Below are positions 6,724 to 16,227 of a stretch of 64,000 nt of DNA, one piece after another. Within the stretch, counting starts at the first letter, position 1. Every line of letters starts with the position of its first letter. The DNA lies in contig NZ_PYWB01000014.1 of NCBI RefSeq assembly GCF_003056345.1, positions 17,630 through 81,629 of the forward strand, read 5' to 3'. Made by a program: the position numbers and the translations under genes. A model generated the notes under the pieces. That model made no database searches. It was not told the DNA's origin and saw only the letters and a program-made list of their open reading frames with translations. This stretch comes from Devosia submarina. Its GTDB lineage: Bacteria; Pseudomonadota; Alphaproteobacteria; Rhizobiales; Devosiaceae.

Positions 6724-8085
6724 ATGAGTTTTCGCGCAACAATGGTCGCCAGCGTCTTGGCGCTTAGCATGGCCTCGTTGGCTGTCTCGGGCGCCCAGGC
6801 GCAGTCGATCACCCAGGCGCTGACCAGGGCCTATGATTATGCACCCGATCTGCAGTCGGCGCTGCTGGCGGCTAAGTCGGCTGCTGAAAACGTTGCACTC
6901 GCCAAGGCTGGCAAGCTCCCCACGATTGGCGCTTCCATCGGCGGCACCTATTCGGGCTCGCTCACCGATGCAGGTTTCACCGACGGCACGTCGCTGACAA
7001 CGGGCCTCACCTATAACCAGACCATCTTCGACAATTTCCGTACCGACGCCGAGATCGAAGCAGCTCGCGCCGGCGCTGAAGCCGCTGAATTCCAGATCCG
7101 GAACACCGAGCAGAACGTGCTCCTGTCCGTCGTGCAGGCCTATATGTCCGTTCTTTCGGACCGCCAATTGGTGGCCCTGCGGCGCGAAAACGTCACCTTC
7201 TTCCAGGCCCAGCTGCAATCCTCCGAAGATCGCCTCGAAGTGGGCGAGGGTACGCGTATCGACGTTGCCCAGGCTCGCGCGCGTCTTGCCCAGGGCCAGG
7301 CTACGCTGGACGCAGCCATCAACAGCCTTGAAATCAGCGAGGCCACCTTCCAGCGCTATGTCGGCGTCGCGCCGCAAAGCCTTGATGGCTCGCACAATTA
7401 TTCTCGCCTCGTTCCCCGCAATCTGCAGGCTGCCATTTCTGAAGCCGAAGTCGGCCATCCCGCTATTTTGGGCGCCAAGGCCGCGATCCGCGCCGCTCAG
7501 GCCAATTCCGATGGCGCCCAGGCAGAGTTCGGCCCCTCAGCGAGCGTAACCGGGCAGGTCGGTTCGAGCTGGAGCCAGCCCAATAGCCCCGCCGATGGTT
7601 TCTCGGGCTCGGTCCGTTTCCAGATCACGGTTCCCATCTATGCCGGTGGCGCGATTGGCGCCTCGGTGCGCCGCGCCAATATCGAGCAGATCCGTTCCGA
7701 AGTGGACGCCATGTCTGCCTATGACCAGATCCGCGAATCGGTGATTTCGGCCTGGGCCGGCATCCAGAGCGCCGACGCGCAGATCACCGCCGCCAATGCT
7801 GCCGTTGCCGCCGGCCGTGAGGTAGTGGAAGGGGTGATCCAGGAACGCGATTTGGGCACCCGCACCACGCTGGACGTCCTGAACGCGCAGGCCGAACTGA
7901 CCTCCGCCCGCGAAGGTCTAATCACCGCCTCCGCCAACAAGGTCGTCGCGACCTTCTCTCTGCTTGCCGCCATCGGCAATTTGACCGCGACCGATCTTGG
8001 CCTGCCGGTCGAGGTAAAATCGGCGGTGCGCTACAACCAGGCCGTCGAAGACGTTTGGCAGGAATTGCGCACCATCGCCGAGTAA
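6724..8085 (+). CDS. tolC: TolC-family outer membrane channel
   Basis: The 453-aa product has an N-terminal signal peptide ending near SGAQA-QS (residues about 1-27), followed by the two-fold repeat of helical hairpins and beta segments seen in TolC-type outer membrane factors. SITQALTRAYDYAPDL is the characteristic first mature segment. It would form a trimeric outer membrane duct for type I secretion and RND efflux. The RTX/DUF4214 protein at 3574 is one possible substrate, by inference only. The start at ATG 6724 gives a normal signal peptide. A strong rho-independent terminator follows at 8112. Confidence 0.92.
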   Translation: MSFRATMVASVLALSMASLAVSGAQAQSITQALTRAYDYAPDLQSALLAAKSAAENVALAKAGKLPTIGASIGGTYSGSLTDAGFTDGTSLTTGLTYNQTIFDNFRTDAEIEAARAGAEAAEFQIRNTEQNVLLSVVQAYMSVLSDRQLVALRRENVTFFQAQLQSSEDRLEVGEGTRIDVAQARARLAQGQATLDAAINSLEISEATFQRYVGVAPQSLDGSHNYSRLVPRNLQAAISEAEVGHPAILGAKAAIRAAQANSDGAQAEFGPSASVTGQVGSSWSQPNSPADGFSGSVRFQITVPIYAGGAIGASVRRANIEQIRSEVDAMSAYDQIRESVISAWAGIQSADAQITAANAAVAAGREVVEGVIQERDLGTRTTLDVLNAQAELTSAREGLITASANKVVATFSLLAAIGNLTATDLGLPVEVKSAVRYNQAVEDVWQELRTIAE

Positions 8086-8111
8086 CATCTGCTCGAGTCC
8101 GATGCTCTCTA

Positions 8112-8143
8112 TTGTGGCTGGGCAATGCCCGGCCACAAGTTTT
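8112..8143 (+). terminator. Rho-independent terminator after tolC
   Basis: A 12-bp stem TTGTGGCTGGGC / GCCCGGCCACAA (one G-U pair) with an AAT loop is followed by GTTTTAG. It ends tolC transcription before the PopZ-like gene. Confidence 0.75.
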
Positions 8144-8279
8144 AGTGGAAGACATCTCTGCCCCTTGCCTCCGCGATTCACATGGAGGCTTGCCAGCGTT
8201 AATGTGTTCTCAACGAATCACGCAGCAACCAGGGCGGTTGGTAGGCTGCGGGTCGAGCGCGCATGAGTAAGAGGCAGCT

Positions 8280-9074
8280 ATGAACAAGCCGGCACCCAAA
8301 GAACCTTCCATGGACGAGATCCTGTCGTCCATCCGGCAGATCATTGCCGATGACGACGCTGCCGGCGCACCTCGTCGGCCCGCCATCCAGGCAGCGCCCC
8401 CTCCCATGCAGGCAGCGCCGGCGCGCACGGCGGACAATTCGCTCGACCGTGACCTTAGCGACATGCTCGATGACATCGAGCCATTGGCCTTGTCCCCCTC
8501 CCAGATCGTGGAGCGGCCCGGCGACAATGACGATGTCGGCGGTTTCAGCTTTGATTCGATCCTTGCGGACACAGCCGCCGAAGAGGAAGAGGAGCCAGCT
8601 CCCGCCGCGGCCCTGATCGATCCCGAAGACATCAGCTTTGCCGCCGATGACAGCGATGATGGGCTGCCCGCATTCGATCCTCCGCCCATGCGTGTCGTCG
8701 AGCCATCACCACGGCCTGCGCCTGCCGCTGCTCCCGTCGCCTTTCGCGAGCCGGAGCCCCAGCCCGAGCCGCGTCCGGCGCCCGAACCTGTGCGTCCTCC
8801 GCAGCCCTCGATTGCCCAGGCCGCGCCTTTGCCCGATCCAAAGCTCACCAGCGACATGACCGAGCAATTGCTTGAGCCCGCGACGCAAGCCGCCGTGCGC
8901 AGCTCCATCACCAAGCTTAACGGCATTGGCCTTGGCAATGGTGGCGCCACCATCGAGTCGCTGATGCGCGACATGCTGCGCCCCATGCTCAAGGAATGGC
9001 TGGACGAAAACCTGCCTGCCGTCGTCGAGCGCATGGTCGAAAAGGAAATCGCCCGCGTCGCCCGCGGCGACTAA
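8280..9074 (+). CDS. PopZ-like polar organising protein (DUF2497)
   Basis: The 264-aa protein has the three-part PopZ layout: an N-terminal helix (PSMDEILSSIRQIIADDD, residues about 9-26), a long acidic and proline-rich disordered centre (about 27-195), and a C-terminal helical assembly domain (about 200-264) with the IESLMRDMLRPMLKEWLDEN block. In Caulobacter this family self-assembles at the cell pole, anchors the chromosome origin and recruits regulators. The gene order tolC-popZ-valS is common in Rhizobiales. An AAGAGG ribosome site precedes the ATG at 8280. Polar function here is inferred by homology. Confidence 0.87.
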   Translation: MNKPAPKEPSMDEILSSIRQIIADDDAAGAPRRPAIQAAPPPMQAAPARTADNSLDRDLSDMLDDIEPLALSPSQIVERPGDNDDVGGFSFDSILADTAAEEEEEPAPAAALIDPEDISFAADDSDDGLPAFDPPPMRVVEPSPRPAPAAAPVAFREPEPQPEPRPAPEPVRPPQPSIAQAAPLPDPKLTSDMTEQLLEPATQAAVRSSITKLNGIGLGNGGATIESLMRDMLRPMLKEWLDENLPAVVERMVEKEIARVARGD

Positions 9075-9088
9075 GGGCATCAATCTCT

Positions 9089-9107
9089 CCCTCCCCGGCG
9101 GGGAGGG
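9089..9107. other. GC-rich hairpin after the PopZ-like gene
   Basis: CCCTCCCC-GGC-GGGGAGGG forms an 8-bp stem. There is no U-run, so it is not a classical terminator. It may be a degenerate copy of a dispersed repeat. Confidence 0.35.
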
Positions 9108-9135
9108 GGTGGGACACACGATCCCGCCACTTCCA

Positions 9136-9174
9136 GGATGTCACGCCGGCCTCAAGCCGGGGCCCATCCCGAGA
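9136..9174. repeat. Dispersed palindromic repeat, family A, copy 1
   Basis: The element reads GATGTCACGCCGGC, a short loop, GCCGGGGCCCATCCCGAG. The same layout (GATGTCACCCCGG, loop, CCGGGGTCCATC) recurs between genes elsewhere in the window. Confidence 0.7.
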
Positions 9175-9321
9175 ACAAGCCACAGCCGCGTGATGGCTCG
9201 GATTTGGTTCAGGCCGCCACTTCCTGTTGACCCATCCCCCCGCATTTGCTTGAAGTCTGCCAAACCTTGATCCGACCCGCCAGCATCCCAATGGCGGGTC
9301 GCTGCTGTTGGACCCTGACCT

Positions 9322-12078
9322 ATGCTTGAAAAGACCTATGAGCCCGGCGCCGTTGAAGGCCGCATCTTTGCCGAATGGCTCGAGGCCAATGCCTTCGCGG
9401 CAGGGGCAGGAGCCAAGCCCGGCGCCGAGCCCTTCACCATCGTTATTCCACCGCCCAACGTTACCGGCTCGCTCCACATCGGCCACGCGCTCAACAACAC
9501 GATCCAGGACATTCTCGTCCGGTTCAACCGCATGCTGCACAAGGATGTCCTTTGGCAGCCCGGCATGGACCACGCCGGCATTGCTACCCAGATGATCGTC
9601 GAGCGCCAGCTTGCCGAAAAGCAGATGAACCGTCGCGACATGGGGCGCGAGAAGTTCATCGAGCGCGTGTGGGAATGGAAGGGCGAAAGCGGCGGCACCA
9701 TTATGAACCAGCTCAAGCGCCTGGGCGCTTCTGCTGACTTCTCCCGCGAACGCTTCACCATGGGCAGCAATGGCGCGCCCGACGACCAGATGGTCCGCGC
9801 TGTCACCAAGGTCTTTGTGGAACTGCACAAGCGCGGCCTCATCTACCGCGCCAAGCGCCTCGTGAACTGGCACCCGGGCCTTGAAACGGCCATCTCCGAT
9901 CTTGAAGTCGAGAACATCGAGATCAAGGGCCATATGTGGCATCTGCGCTATCCCCTGGCCGATGGCGTAACCTATCAGTTCCCGATCGCGCACGATGAAG
10001 AGGGCAAGCCCAGCGAATGGGAAACCCGCGACTACATCATCGTCGCCACCACCCGCCCCGAGACCATGCTGGGTGACTCGGGCATAGCCGTGCACCCCGA
10101 AGATCCTCGCTATGCTTCGCTCGTCGGCAAGTTCGTCGACCTGCCGCTGGTCGGCCGCCGCATTCCCATCGTTGCCGACGAATATGCCGATCCGACCCTG
10201 GGCACTGGCGCCGTCAAGATCACGCCGGCCCACGATTTCAACGACTTCGAAGTCGGCGTTCGCAACGGGCTTGAACAGATCAACGTCTTCACGACGCGCG
10301 GGTCCATCATCGATGCCGACTTCATCCCTGCCGCCTATCGCGGCCTCGACCGCTTCGCTGCCCGCAAGGCCATCGTCGCAGATCTGACCGCCCTTGCTGA
10401 GGAAACCCCCACCCGCGGCCTCGACCATATTGAAGACAAGAAGATCATGGTCCCGCATGACGAGAAGTCCAAGCTCGTCGTCATCGAGCCATTCCTGACC
10501 GACCAATGGTGGGTCAAGGCCGATGTGCTGGCCCAGCCCGCGCTCGCGTCCGTCCGCGAAGGCCGCACCAAATTCGTGCCCCAGCAATACGAGAACACCT
10601 ATTTCGCTTGGCTTGAAAACATCAAGCCATGGTGCATTTCGCGCCAGCTCTGGTGGGGTCACCAGATCCCAGCCTGGTACGGCCCGGACAATGAAGCCTT
10701 CGTCGCCTCCAGCGCCGATGAAGCGCAGGCCATGGCCGATGGCCATTATGGCAAGCCCGTCGAGCTCAAGCGCGACGAAGACGTGCTCGACACCTGGTTC
10801 TCCTCGGCCCTCTGGCCGTTCTCGACCATGGGCTGGCCCGACGAAACGCCGGAGCTCAAGCGCTATTATCCGACCAGTGTTCTGGTCACGGGCTTTGACA
10901 TCATCTTCTTCTGGGTCGCCCGCATGATGATGATGGGTCTCGAGTTCCTTGAGGAAGAGCCCTTTCACACCGTCTACATGCACGCCTTGGTCCGCGACGA
11001 AAAGGGCCAGAAGATGAGCAAGACCAAGGGCAATGTCATTGATCCCTTGGCGCTGATCGACCAATACGGTGCCGATGCCACCCGCTTTACCCTGGCTGCT
11101 ATGGCTGCACAGGGGCGCGACCTGAAGCTCTCCATGTCGCGCGTGGAAGGCTACCGCAACTTCGTGACCAAGCTTTGGAACGCCTCGCGCTTCCTTGAGA
11201 TGAACGAGTGCCGCCGCGTCGAAGGCTATGATCCCAAGGCGAACCGCCTTTCGCTCAATCGCTGGATTGTGGGCGCCACTTCGCGTGCGGCAGCCGCCGT
11301 CACCCAGGGAATTACCGACTACAAATTCAACGAAGCCGCCAACGCGGCCTATGACTTCGTCTGGGGCACGTTCTGCGACTGGTATGTGGAATTCGCCAAG
11401 CCCGTCTTCATGGGCGAGGACGAAGCTGCCAAACGCGAAACGCGCGCCACGGCCGCCTGGGCGCTGGACCAGATCCTGGCAATCCTGCACCCCTTCATGC
11501 CCTTTGTCACCGAAGAGCTCTGGGCCGAAACCGGCAAGTTTGGGCCGGCCCGCGATAACATGCTGGTCCTGAGCGACTGGCCGAACGTGGCTGGCCTCGA
11601 AGATGCGGAAGCCGATGCCGAACTCAATTGGTTGATCGACGTGATCACCAATGTTCGCTCCGTTCGCAGCGAAATGAATGTGCCCGCCAGCGCCAAGCTG
11701 CCGCTGGTTGTGGTCGGGGCAGGGGACCAGACCCTGGCGCGCCTCGTCGCCGGCACCTCGCTGATCACCCGCCTTGCCCGCCTCGACAGCATCTCGCCGC
11801 AATCCGCCATTCCCGGCGAATCGGCGCAGTTCGTGGTCGGTGAAGCTACCTGGGCGCTGCCCCTGGCCGAGTTCATCGACATCCCCACCGAGCGCGCGCG
11901 CCTAGAAAAGGAAATCGGCAAGCTCGACGGCGAAATTGCTGGCATCGATAAGAAGCTCGGCAACGAACAATTTGTCGCCAAGGCGCCCGAGGAAGTCATC
12001 GAAGAGCAAAAAGCGCGCCGCGAAGCCGCAATCGATCGGCGCACCCGCATCGCCGAGGCCCTTGAACGGCTGAAATAG
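9322..12078 (+). CDS. valS: Valyl-tRNA synthetase
   Basis: The 918-aa class Ia synthetase attaches valine to tRNA-Val in the cytoplasm. The nucleotide-binding HIGH motif lies in [14 protein letters not shown] (HIGH at residues 52-55), and the KMSKS loop is KMSKT (residues 564-568). The intervening editing domain includes the [13 protein letters not shown] segment. The C-terminal 65 residues form the coiled-coil arm that contacts tRNA ([17 protein letters not shown]). Length matches bacterial ValS. It follows the PopZ-like gene by 247 bp containing a family A repeat. Confidence 0.98.
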   Translation: MLEKTYEPGAVEGRIFAEWLEANAFAAGAGAKPGAEPFTIVIPPPNVTGSLHIGHALNNTIQDILVRFNRMLHKDVLWQPGMDHAGIATQMIVERQLAEKQMNRRDMGREKFIERVWEWKGESGGTIMNQLKRLGASADFSRERFTMGSNGAPDDQMVRAVTKVFVELHKRGLIYRAKRLVNWHPGLETAISDLEVENIEIKGHMWHLRYPLADGVTYQFPIAHDEEGKPSEWETRDYIIVATTRPETMLGDSGIAVHPEDPRYASLVGKFVDLPLVGRRIPIVADEYADPTLGTGAVKITPAHDFNDFEVGVRNGLEQINVFTTRGSIIDADFIPAAYRGLDRFAARKAIVADLTALAEETPTRGLDHIEDKKIMVPHDEKSKLVVIEPFLTDQWWVKADVLAQPALASVREGRTKFVPQQYENTYFAWLENIKPWCISRQLWWGHQIPAWYGPDNEAFVASSADEAQAMADGHYGKPVELKRDEDVLDTWFSSALWPFSTMGWPDETPELKRYYPTSVLVTGFDIIFFWVARMMMMGLEFLEEEPFHTVYMHALVRDEKGQKMSKTKGNVIDPLALIDQYGADATRFTLAAMAAQGRDLKLSMSRVEGYRNFVTKLWNASRFLEMNECRRVEGYDPKANRLSLNRWIVGATSRAAAAVTQGITDYKFNEAANAAYDFVWGTFCDWYVEFAKPVFMGEDEAAKRETRATAAWALDQILAILHPFMPFVTEELWAETGKFGPARDNMLVLSDWPNVAGLEDAEADAELNWLIDVITNVRSVRSEMNVPASAKLPLVVVGAGDQTLARLVAGTSLITRLARLDSISPQSAIPGESAQFVVGEATWALPLAEFIDIPTERARLEKEIGKLDGEIAGIDKKLGNEQFVAKAPEEVIEEQKARREAAIDRRTRIAEALERLK

Positions 12079-12099
12079 TCAGAAGGGTAACCTCAGTAG

Positions 12100-12186
12100 A
12101 CCTCATGGTGAGCCTGTCGAACCATGGGGTCGTGCGAGCGAAGGCCCGTGCCAGCCCTTCTCCTTCGACAGGCTCAGGATGAGGGC
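12100..12186. repeat. Dispersed repeat family B, copy 1 (inverted pair)
   Basis: The left arm CCTCATGGTGAGCCTGTCGA is followed about 40 bases later by an inverted arm CTTCGACAGGCTCAGGATGA. The pair could form a long imperfect hairpin downstream of valS. The same arm sequence recurs at 12245, 29310 and 36146. Confidence 0.8.
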
Positions 12187-12244
12187 CACTGGGGCATTCA
12201 TCGGGACGCACAGCGCCCGCCTGTGCTATTCCCGGTAGGCCCAT

Positions 12245-12282
12245 AGACCTCATGGTGAGCTTGTCGAACCACAAAGTCGTGG
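12245..12282. repeat. Dispersed repeat family B, copy 2 (single arm)
   Basis: A single arm GACCTCATGGTGAGCTTGTC-GAACCACAAAGTCGTGG, one base different in its core from copy 1 and without a clear inverted partner. Confidence 0.75.
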
Positions 12283-12879
12283 CACTGCCCCTTAGGCGCT
12301 CCACGCCTCCCGAGCCGCCCAACTATGGGGTTCTCCCAAGTCCAATGTGCCGATTCCGCAACAGCAATGCGGATTCAATGTACCCAGCTGGGCTGGCAAC
12401 CATTTGGCGATGTTTTACGCCACATTCTCACCCTAAACGAAACGGCATAGGCATTCGGGGGCGGATGGCTGCAAGCACCAAGAGCAAATGCTTCTGCGTG
12501 CATCAGGCTATGCCGGTCTTTTGCCAAATGCAGGCATTCTGGCTTCCTTTCCGCTCGCCCTTTGGGCGGCGCGGGAGCGGGATCGGCTGCCTGCGAGGAG
12601 ATAGGACGTGAAGGTGACTGCATCTCGGCTCGCTCATCCCGGACAGGTCCGCATCGCCAGTATCAAGGCAGGCGCGATCTCGTGATGGGTTTGGCTCTAA
12701 TGCGGTCACAAAAGGGGTTTACCTCTTTCTTAACAAAAGCTTTCCAGAGGCCCTTACCTAGGGGAAGCTTGCTGCAACAAACCTCGGGCTCTGCTGAAAA
12801 AGTCGGTGGACGCCTACGGAACTCGCATGGCCGGGTCCGTCCATTTGTGTTGGTTCACCGAGAGGTGGACAAAAGGAGA

Positions 12880-13692
12880 ATGATGCGGACCGTTAGGGAC
12901 TATTCCCTGATTTCCGTGGCTGTGGCAGGTGTGATGGGCCTTTGGGCCACCATGCTTCCGGCACACGCCCAGACAGCAGCCGACGCTGCGCTCAACATGG
13001 CCAACATGCTCGACGGGGCAGGAGGCGGCGTATCCAGCAACGACCTGCTTTCGGCGCTACAGAATGCGGCCGATGCAGGCCAGCCCATGGCCATGTGGCA
13101 GCTCGGCACCATGTATGAAAACGGCGAAGGCGTCACCAAGGACCCGGTCAAGGCCTTCGGCTATTTCGCCCAGATCGCCAACCAGCATGCCGACGCCGCG
13201 CCCAAGGGCGTCGAGGCGGACATCGTTGCTCGCTCATTCGTCAAGGTCGGCGACTATTATCGCAATGGCCTGCCCGATGCCGGCATCCCGGCCGATGCGG
13301 AACGCTCCCATGCCTTGCTGCTGCATGCCGCCACCTATTTCGGCGACGCGGATGCGCAATATCGCGTCGGTTTGCTGTATAGCGAGAAGGGCGAACTGGG
13401 CGTCAACCCGCTCCAGAGCGCCCGCTGGTTTTCGCTAGCTGCCCGCAAGGGGCATTGTCCCGCCCAGGCCAAGCTCGGCCATCTGATTTTCCACGGCCTC
13501 GATGGCATCGAAGCCCAGCCCGTGGAAGGCCTTATGTGGCTGACCATCGCCCAGGAGCGCTGCGCCAACACGGCCGACGCTTCATGGATCGGCGAACTGC
13601 TGCAAACCGCCAGCAGCCTGTCCTCGCCCGAAGAGCAAGCCGAAGCCAAAACCCTGGCTCAAGGCATAGCTCCTCAATTCGCGGCCTTTTAA
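12880..13692 (+). CDS. Exported Sel1-repeat (TPR-like) protein
   Basis: The 270-aa product has a signal peptide ending near LPAHA-QT and then several Sel1-like helical repeats, such as AMWQLGTMYENGEGV, DAQYRVGLLYSEKGE and AQAKLGHLIFHGLDG. Such proteins are periplasmic or envelope scaffolds, often linked to exopolysaccharide, cell-envelope stress or signalling. The start is set at ATG 12880 (a second ATG follows at 12883), because AAAAGGAG lies just upstream; the longer open frame is untranslated leader. The gene stands alone between valS and the convergent xthA. Partner proteins are unknown. Confidence 0.82.
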   Translation: MMRTVRDYSLISVAVAGVMGLWATMLPAHAQTAADAALNMANMLDGAGGGVSSNDLLSALQNAADAGQPMAMWQLGTMYENGEGVTKDPVKAFGYFAQIANQHADAAPKGVEADIVARSFVKVGDYYRNGLPDAGIPADAERSHALLLHAATYFGDADAQYRVGLLYSEKGELGVNPLQSARWFSLAARKGHCPAQAKLGHLIFHGLDGIEAQPVEGLMWLTIAQERCANTADASWIGELLQTASSLSSPEEQAEAKTLAQGIAPQFAAF

Positions 13693-13715
13693 CTGGCACG
13701 CGCCCCGATCCCGAA

Positions 13716-13752
13716 GTCATCCCGGCATTGAGCCGGGATCCATCCTAAGATC
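13716..13752. repeat. Dispersed palindromic repeat, family A, copy 2
   Basis: GTCATCCCGGCATTGAGCCG-GGATCCATCCTAAGATCC, located between the convergent Sel1 and xthA genes, where it could serve as a bidirectional transcript end. Confidence 0.7.
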
Positions 13753-13780
13753 CCCCACGTCCGCCGGACGCAGCAGCCCC

Positions 13781-14560
13781 TTACAAGCTGAACTGTCCCT
13801 CAACGGGCACATGGTCGCTCGGCTTCTCCCAGCCCCGCACCTCCTTGTGCACCCTGACGCCGTCCAGCCGATCGGCGGCTTGGGGCGATAGCAGCAGGTG
13901 GTCAATCCTGATCCCGGCATTGCGCCGCCAAGCGCCCGCCTGGAAATCCCAGAACGTATAGGATGGCTCGCTCGTCGTCGCACGAACGGCATCGGTCAGT
14001 CCCAAATTCACCAGCGTCCGCCAGCGCTCAAGGCTCTCCGGCCGGAACAGCGCATCACCCCACCACCCCTCAGCATTATGCGCATCGATCGGCTCGGGGA
14101 TGAGGTTGAAGTCGCCAAGCAGGATGAATGGCTCCTCCAGAGCCAATCGTCCTTCCACGAAGCTCTCCAGCCGACGCATCCAGCCCAGCTTGTACGGAAA
14201 TTTCTCGGAATCGACCGGATTGCCGTTCGGCAGATAGATGCCGCAGACCCGCACGACACCGCTTTCCACCGAGAACACGCCCTCGATCAGCCGCGCCTGC
14301 TCGTCGCTCTCGTCGCCGGGCAGACCGCGCCACACCTCGTCGAATGGCAAGAGCGACAGGATCGCAACGCCGTTCCAGCTTTTTTGCCCATGCGTCTCCA
14401 CATTGTAGCCCAACGCCTCGATCTCGGCGCGGGGGAATGCCTCGTCGACCGACTTGATTTCCTGGAGCACCACAATGTGGGGCTTCTCCTGCGCCAGCCA
14501 GGTCAGCAGGATTTCGAGACGGGCCTTAATGCCGTTGATGTTCCAGGTCGCTATGCGCAT
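13781..14560 (-). CDS. xthA: Exodeoxyribonuclease III
   Basis: The 259-aa protein is an AP endonuclease/3' exonuclease of the EEP superfamily acting in base excision repair. It shows the family blocks in order: MRIATWNINGIKAR (metal-binding Asn), VVLQEIKS (metal-binding Glu), GIYLPNGNP, LLGDFNLIPEP (catalytic Asp and Asn) and the C-terminal SDHVPVEGQF (catalytic Asp-His). The start is ATG 14560 because similarity begins exactly at MRIATW. It is followed upstream on the same strand by the serine hydrolase gene, 51 bp away. Confidence 0.96.
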   Translation of the reverse strand: MRIATWNINGIKARLEILLTWLAQEKPHIVVLQEIKSVDEAFPRAEIEALGYNVETHGQKSWNGVAILSLLPFDEVWRGLPGDESDEQARLIEGVFSVESGVVRVCGIYLPNGNPVDSEKFPYKLGWMRRLESFVEGRLALEEPFILLGDFNLIPEPIDAHNAEGWWGDALFRPESLERWRTLVNLGLTDAVRATTSEPSYTFWDFQAGAWRRNAGIRIDHLLLSPQAADRLDGVRVHKEVRGWEKPSDHVPVEGQFSL

Positions 14561-14611
14561 CAAAAATCTCCACCTTGGGGCAAGGCTATCGCTACCCCCT
14601 TCACCGGGCAA

Positions 14612-15730
14612 TCACGTAAGGGCGGAATACACCGCATCGCGCATCTGGTCCTTGAATGGTCCGTCGCACCCTTCAATGCCCGTATTGCTCATCGACACAA
14701 CGGACAAGCCATTCTCCGGGTCCAAAAACCAATTGTGCCCATAAATGCCGCCCCAGCGATTGGTGCCGCGTGCGGCGGGCGAACCTGCCAACGCCGGATC
14801 GTCGAGCCATGCCCCGAAATAGCTGAAGCCCCAGCCCGGACCTTGCGCCTGCTGCAATTGCCTCGTCTGGTTCGCAAGGCCCATCGCGACCATATCCCGG
14901 CTCAAGATCGCGCCACCGCCTGTTCGAAGTGCCTCGATCAGCATCATGAAGTCCGGCCCGCTACCCGCCATGCCGCCGCCACCAGACTGGAATGCCTCCG
15001 CGTCAAAGATGCGGCCCGGATCATAGGTCGTGATTCCCCCAGATGCATTGCGAACACTATACGGATCGCCCATCAACACGGCGCCATTTTCGCCATCGGC
15101 ATAGGCCGCCGCGAGCCTTGCAGTGTCTGTCACCGTAAACCGCGTATCCACCATCCCCAGCGGCCCGCTTACATATTGCCTAATGGCATCTTCCGGCTTG
15201 CCGCCCACCAGATTGCCGGCAATAGCCCCCAGCACATCGATCGAGGGCCCATAGGACCAGCCTTCACCCGGCGCAAACAGCAAAGACAGCGCTGCCAGCC
15301 GGCGCAGGATCTCCCCGGTACCCAAACGCCACCGGTTCACGCCTGCCGCAATCTCGTCCTCGCTCAGGATGGAAGCGCTGCTCACTCCCGAAGTGTGCGT
15401 CAGCAAATGGTGGATCGTGATCTCCGGCACGCTGCCATCCGCCGGCTTCGGTTTGAACTCTGGCAGGTAGCGCGTAACTGGATCCTCCAGCCGCAACTTG
15501 CCGGCTTCAACCATGGCCAGGATCGTCGCCGCAACGATCGGCTTGGTGAGCGAAGACAGCCGGAAAATCGTGTCCAGCCGCATGGGGACACTATTCTCCC
15601 GGTCCGCCAGACCATGCGCCTTCTCGTAGAGGACCTCGCCATGCCTGCGCACAAGCAACACGGCCCCCACGATCCGCTTCTCCTCGATTGCCCGGTTCAC
15701 CACCGCATCAAGGCGCTGCTCCATCTTCAT
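14612..15730 (-). CDS. Serine hydrolase of the beta-lactamase/class C penicillin-binding superfamily
   Basis: The 372-aa protein has the SxxK catalytic motif as SLTK (in FRLSSLTKPIV, near residue 70), the tyrosine motif in WSYGPS, and HHLLTHTSGV, which is typical of the esterase/EstB and AmpC-like branch. No signal peptide is visible, so it is probably cytoplasmic and more likely an esterase or D-amino-acid peptidase than a resistance enzyme. The start is set at ATG 15730, preceded by GGGGAA; a TTG 12 nt upstream is possible. A terminator between it and erpA shows it has its own promoter. The substrate is unknown. Confidence 0.85.
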   Translation of the reverse strand: MKMEQRLDAVVNRAIEEKRIVGAVLLVRRHGEVLYEKAHGLADRENSVPMRLDTIFRLSSLTKPIVAATILAMVEAGKLRLEDPVTRYLPEFKPKPADGSVPEITIHHLLTHTSGVSSASILSEDEIAAGVNRWRLGTGEILRRLAALSLLFAPGEGWSYGPSIDVLGAIAGNLVGGKPEDAIRQYVSGPLGMVDTRFTVTDTARLAAAYADGENGAVLMGDPYSVRNASGGITTYDPGRIFDAEAFQSGGGGMAGSGPDFMMLIEALRTGGGAILSRDMVAMGLANQTRQLQQAQGPGWGFSYFGAWLDDPALAGSPAARGTNRWGGIYGHNWFLDPENGLSVVSMSNTGIEGCDGPFKDQMRDAVYSALT

Positions 15731-15743
15731 CTGATTCCCCAAA

Positions 15744-15767
15744 CAAAAATCCCCGCTTGCGCGGGGA
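15744..15767 (-). terminator. Rho-independent terminator after erpA
   Basis: On the minus strand TCCCCGC-GCAA-GCGGGGA is followed by TTTTTG. It separates erpA from the serine hydrolase gene. Confidence 0.8.
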
Positions 15768-15791
15768 CCTTAGAACCATCTGCTGGGGAAG

Positions 15792-16142
15792 TTAAACCGC
15801 GAAACTTGTTCCGCAGCCGCAAGAAGCCACCGCATTGGGGTTGCGGATCTGGAAGGCCTGTCCGATCAGATCATCCACAAAGTCGATTTCCGATCCGCCC
15901 ATGAACTCAAGGCTCATGGAGTCGATCAGCACCACGGCATCGCCCTTTTGCAGAACAGTGTCGTCGCTCCCAGGTTTTTCCTGTACGAGGTTGTATTCAT
16001 ACTGGAATCCGGAGCAGCCACCACCCGCGACCGAAATTCTGAGGACCGTACCCGCAGGCTCCTTGGACAAAATCCGCGAGACGCGCTTTGCAGCCCGATC
16101 GGTCAGAACCACGTTGGGGGAGACAAGGGCGGTGTCGGTCAT
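15792..16142 (-). CDS. erpA: Iron-sulfur cluster insertion protein (ErpA/IscA type)
   Basis: The 116-aa A-type carrier delivers Fe-S clusters to target enzymes. The three conserved cysteines are present: one in GGGCSGFQYEY and two in ASCGCGTSF near the C-terminus. The start at ATG 16142 gives MTDTALVSP, as in relatives; a TTG 21 nt upstream is an alternative, and neither has a clear ribosome site. The gene is divergent from the dGTPase-like gene with an 85-bp shared promoter region, a known arrangement in Hyphomicrobiales. ErpA versus IscA assignment is by overall similarity. Confidence 0.9.
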   Translation of the reverse strand: MTDTALVSPNVVLTDRAAKRVSRILSKEPAGTVLRISVAGGGCSGFQYEYNLVQEKPGSDDTVLQKGDAVVLIDSMSLEFMGGSEIDFVDDLIGQAFQIRNPNAVASCGCGTSFAV

Positions 16143-16227
16143 ATCAAATCCATGCCGCGTCAAGAATGAACGGTAAGGCTAAAATAGTAACTCTTGCCGT
16201 CAATGAAAAGGGCCATAAACATCACCG

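Larger units (their letters stand above)
12079..12879. other. Gene-free stretch between valS and the Sel1 gene
   Basis: This 801-bp gap holds two family B repeats in its first 200 bases. Open frames beginning MVSLSNH are translations of the repeat and not genes. From about 12300 to 12870 I find no supported gene or RNA. The last 150 bases, including an AT-rich patch near 12720-12745, probably carry the promoter and leader of the Sel1-repeat gene. Confidence 0.5.

Noticed and set aside
8989..11802. A 937-codon open frame on the minus strand opposite valS
   Set aside because: It is antisense to a full-length, motif-complete ValS; long antisense frames are common in GC-rich coding DNA.
12252..12611. 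A 119-codon frame starting MVSLSNH
   Set aside because: The start is a translation of the family B repeat; the rest has no similarity or ribosome site.
12562..12879. N-terminal extension of the Sel1 protein by 106 residues
   Set aside because: No signal peptide could then work, and a strong AAAAGGAG site marks the ATG at 12880.
13898..15904. A 668-codon plus-strand frame across xthA and the serine hydrolase gene
   Set aside because: It overlaps two recognisable minus-strand genes and has basic, repetitive composition typical of a shadow.
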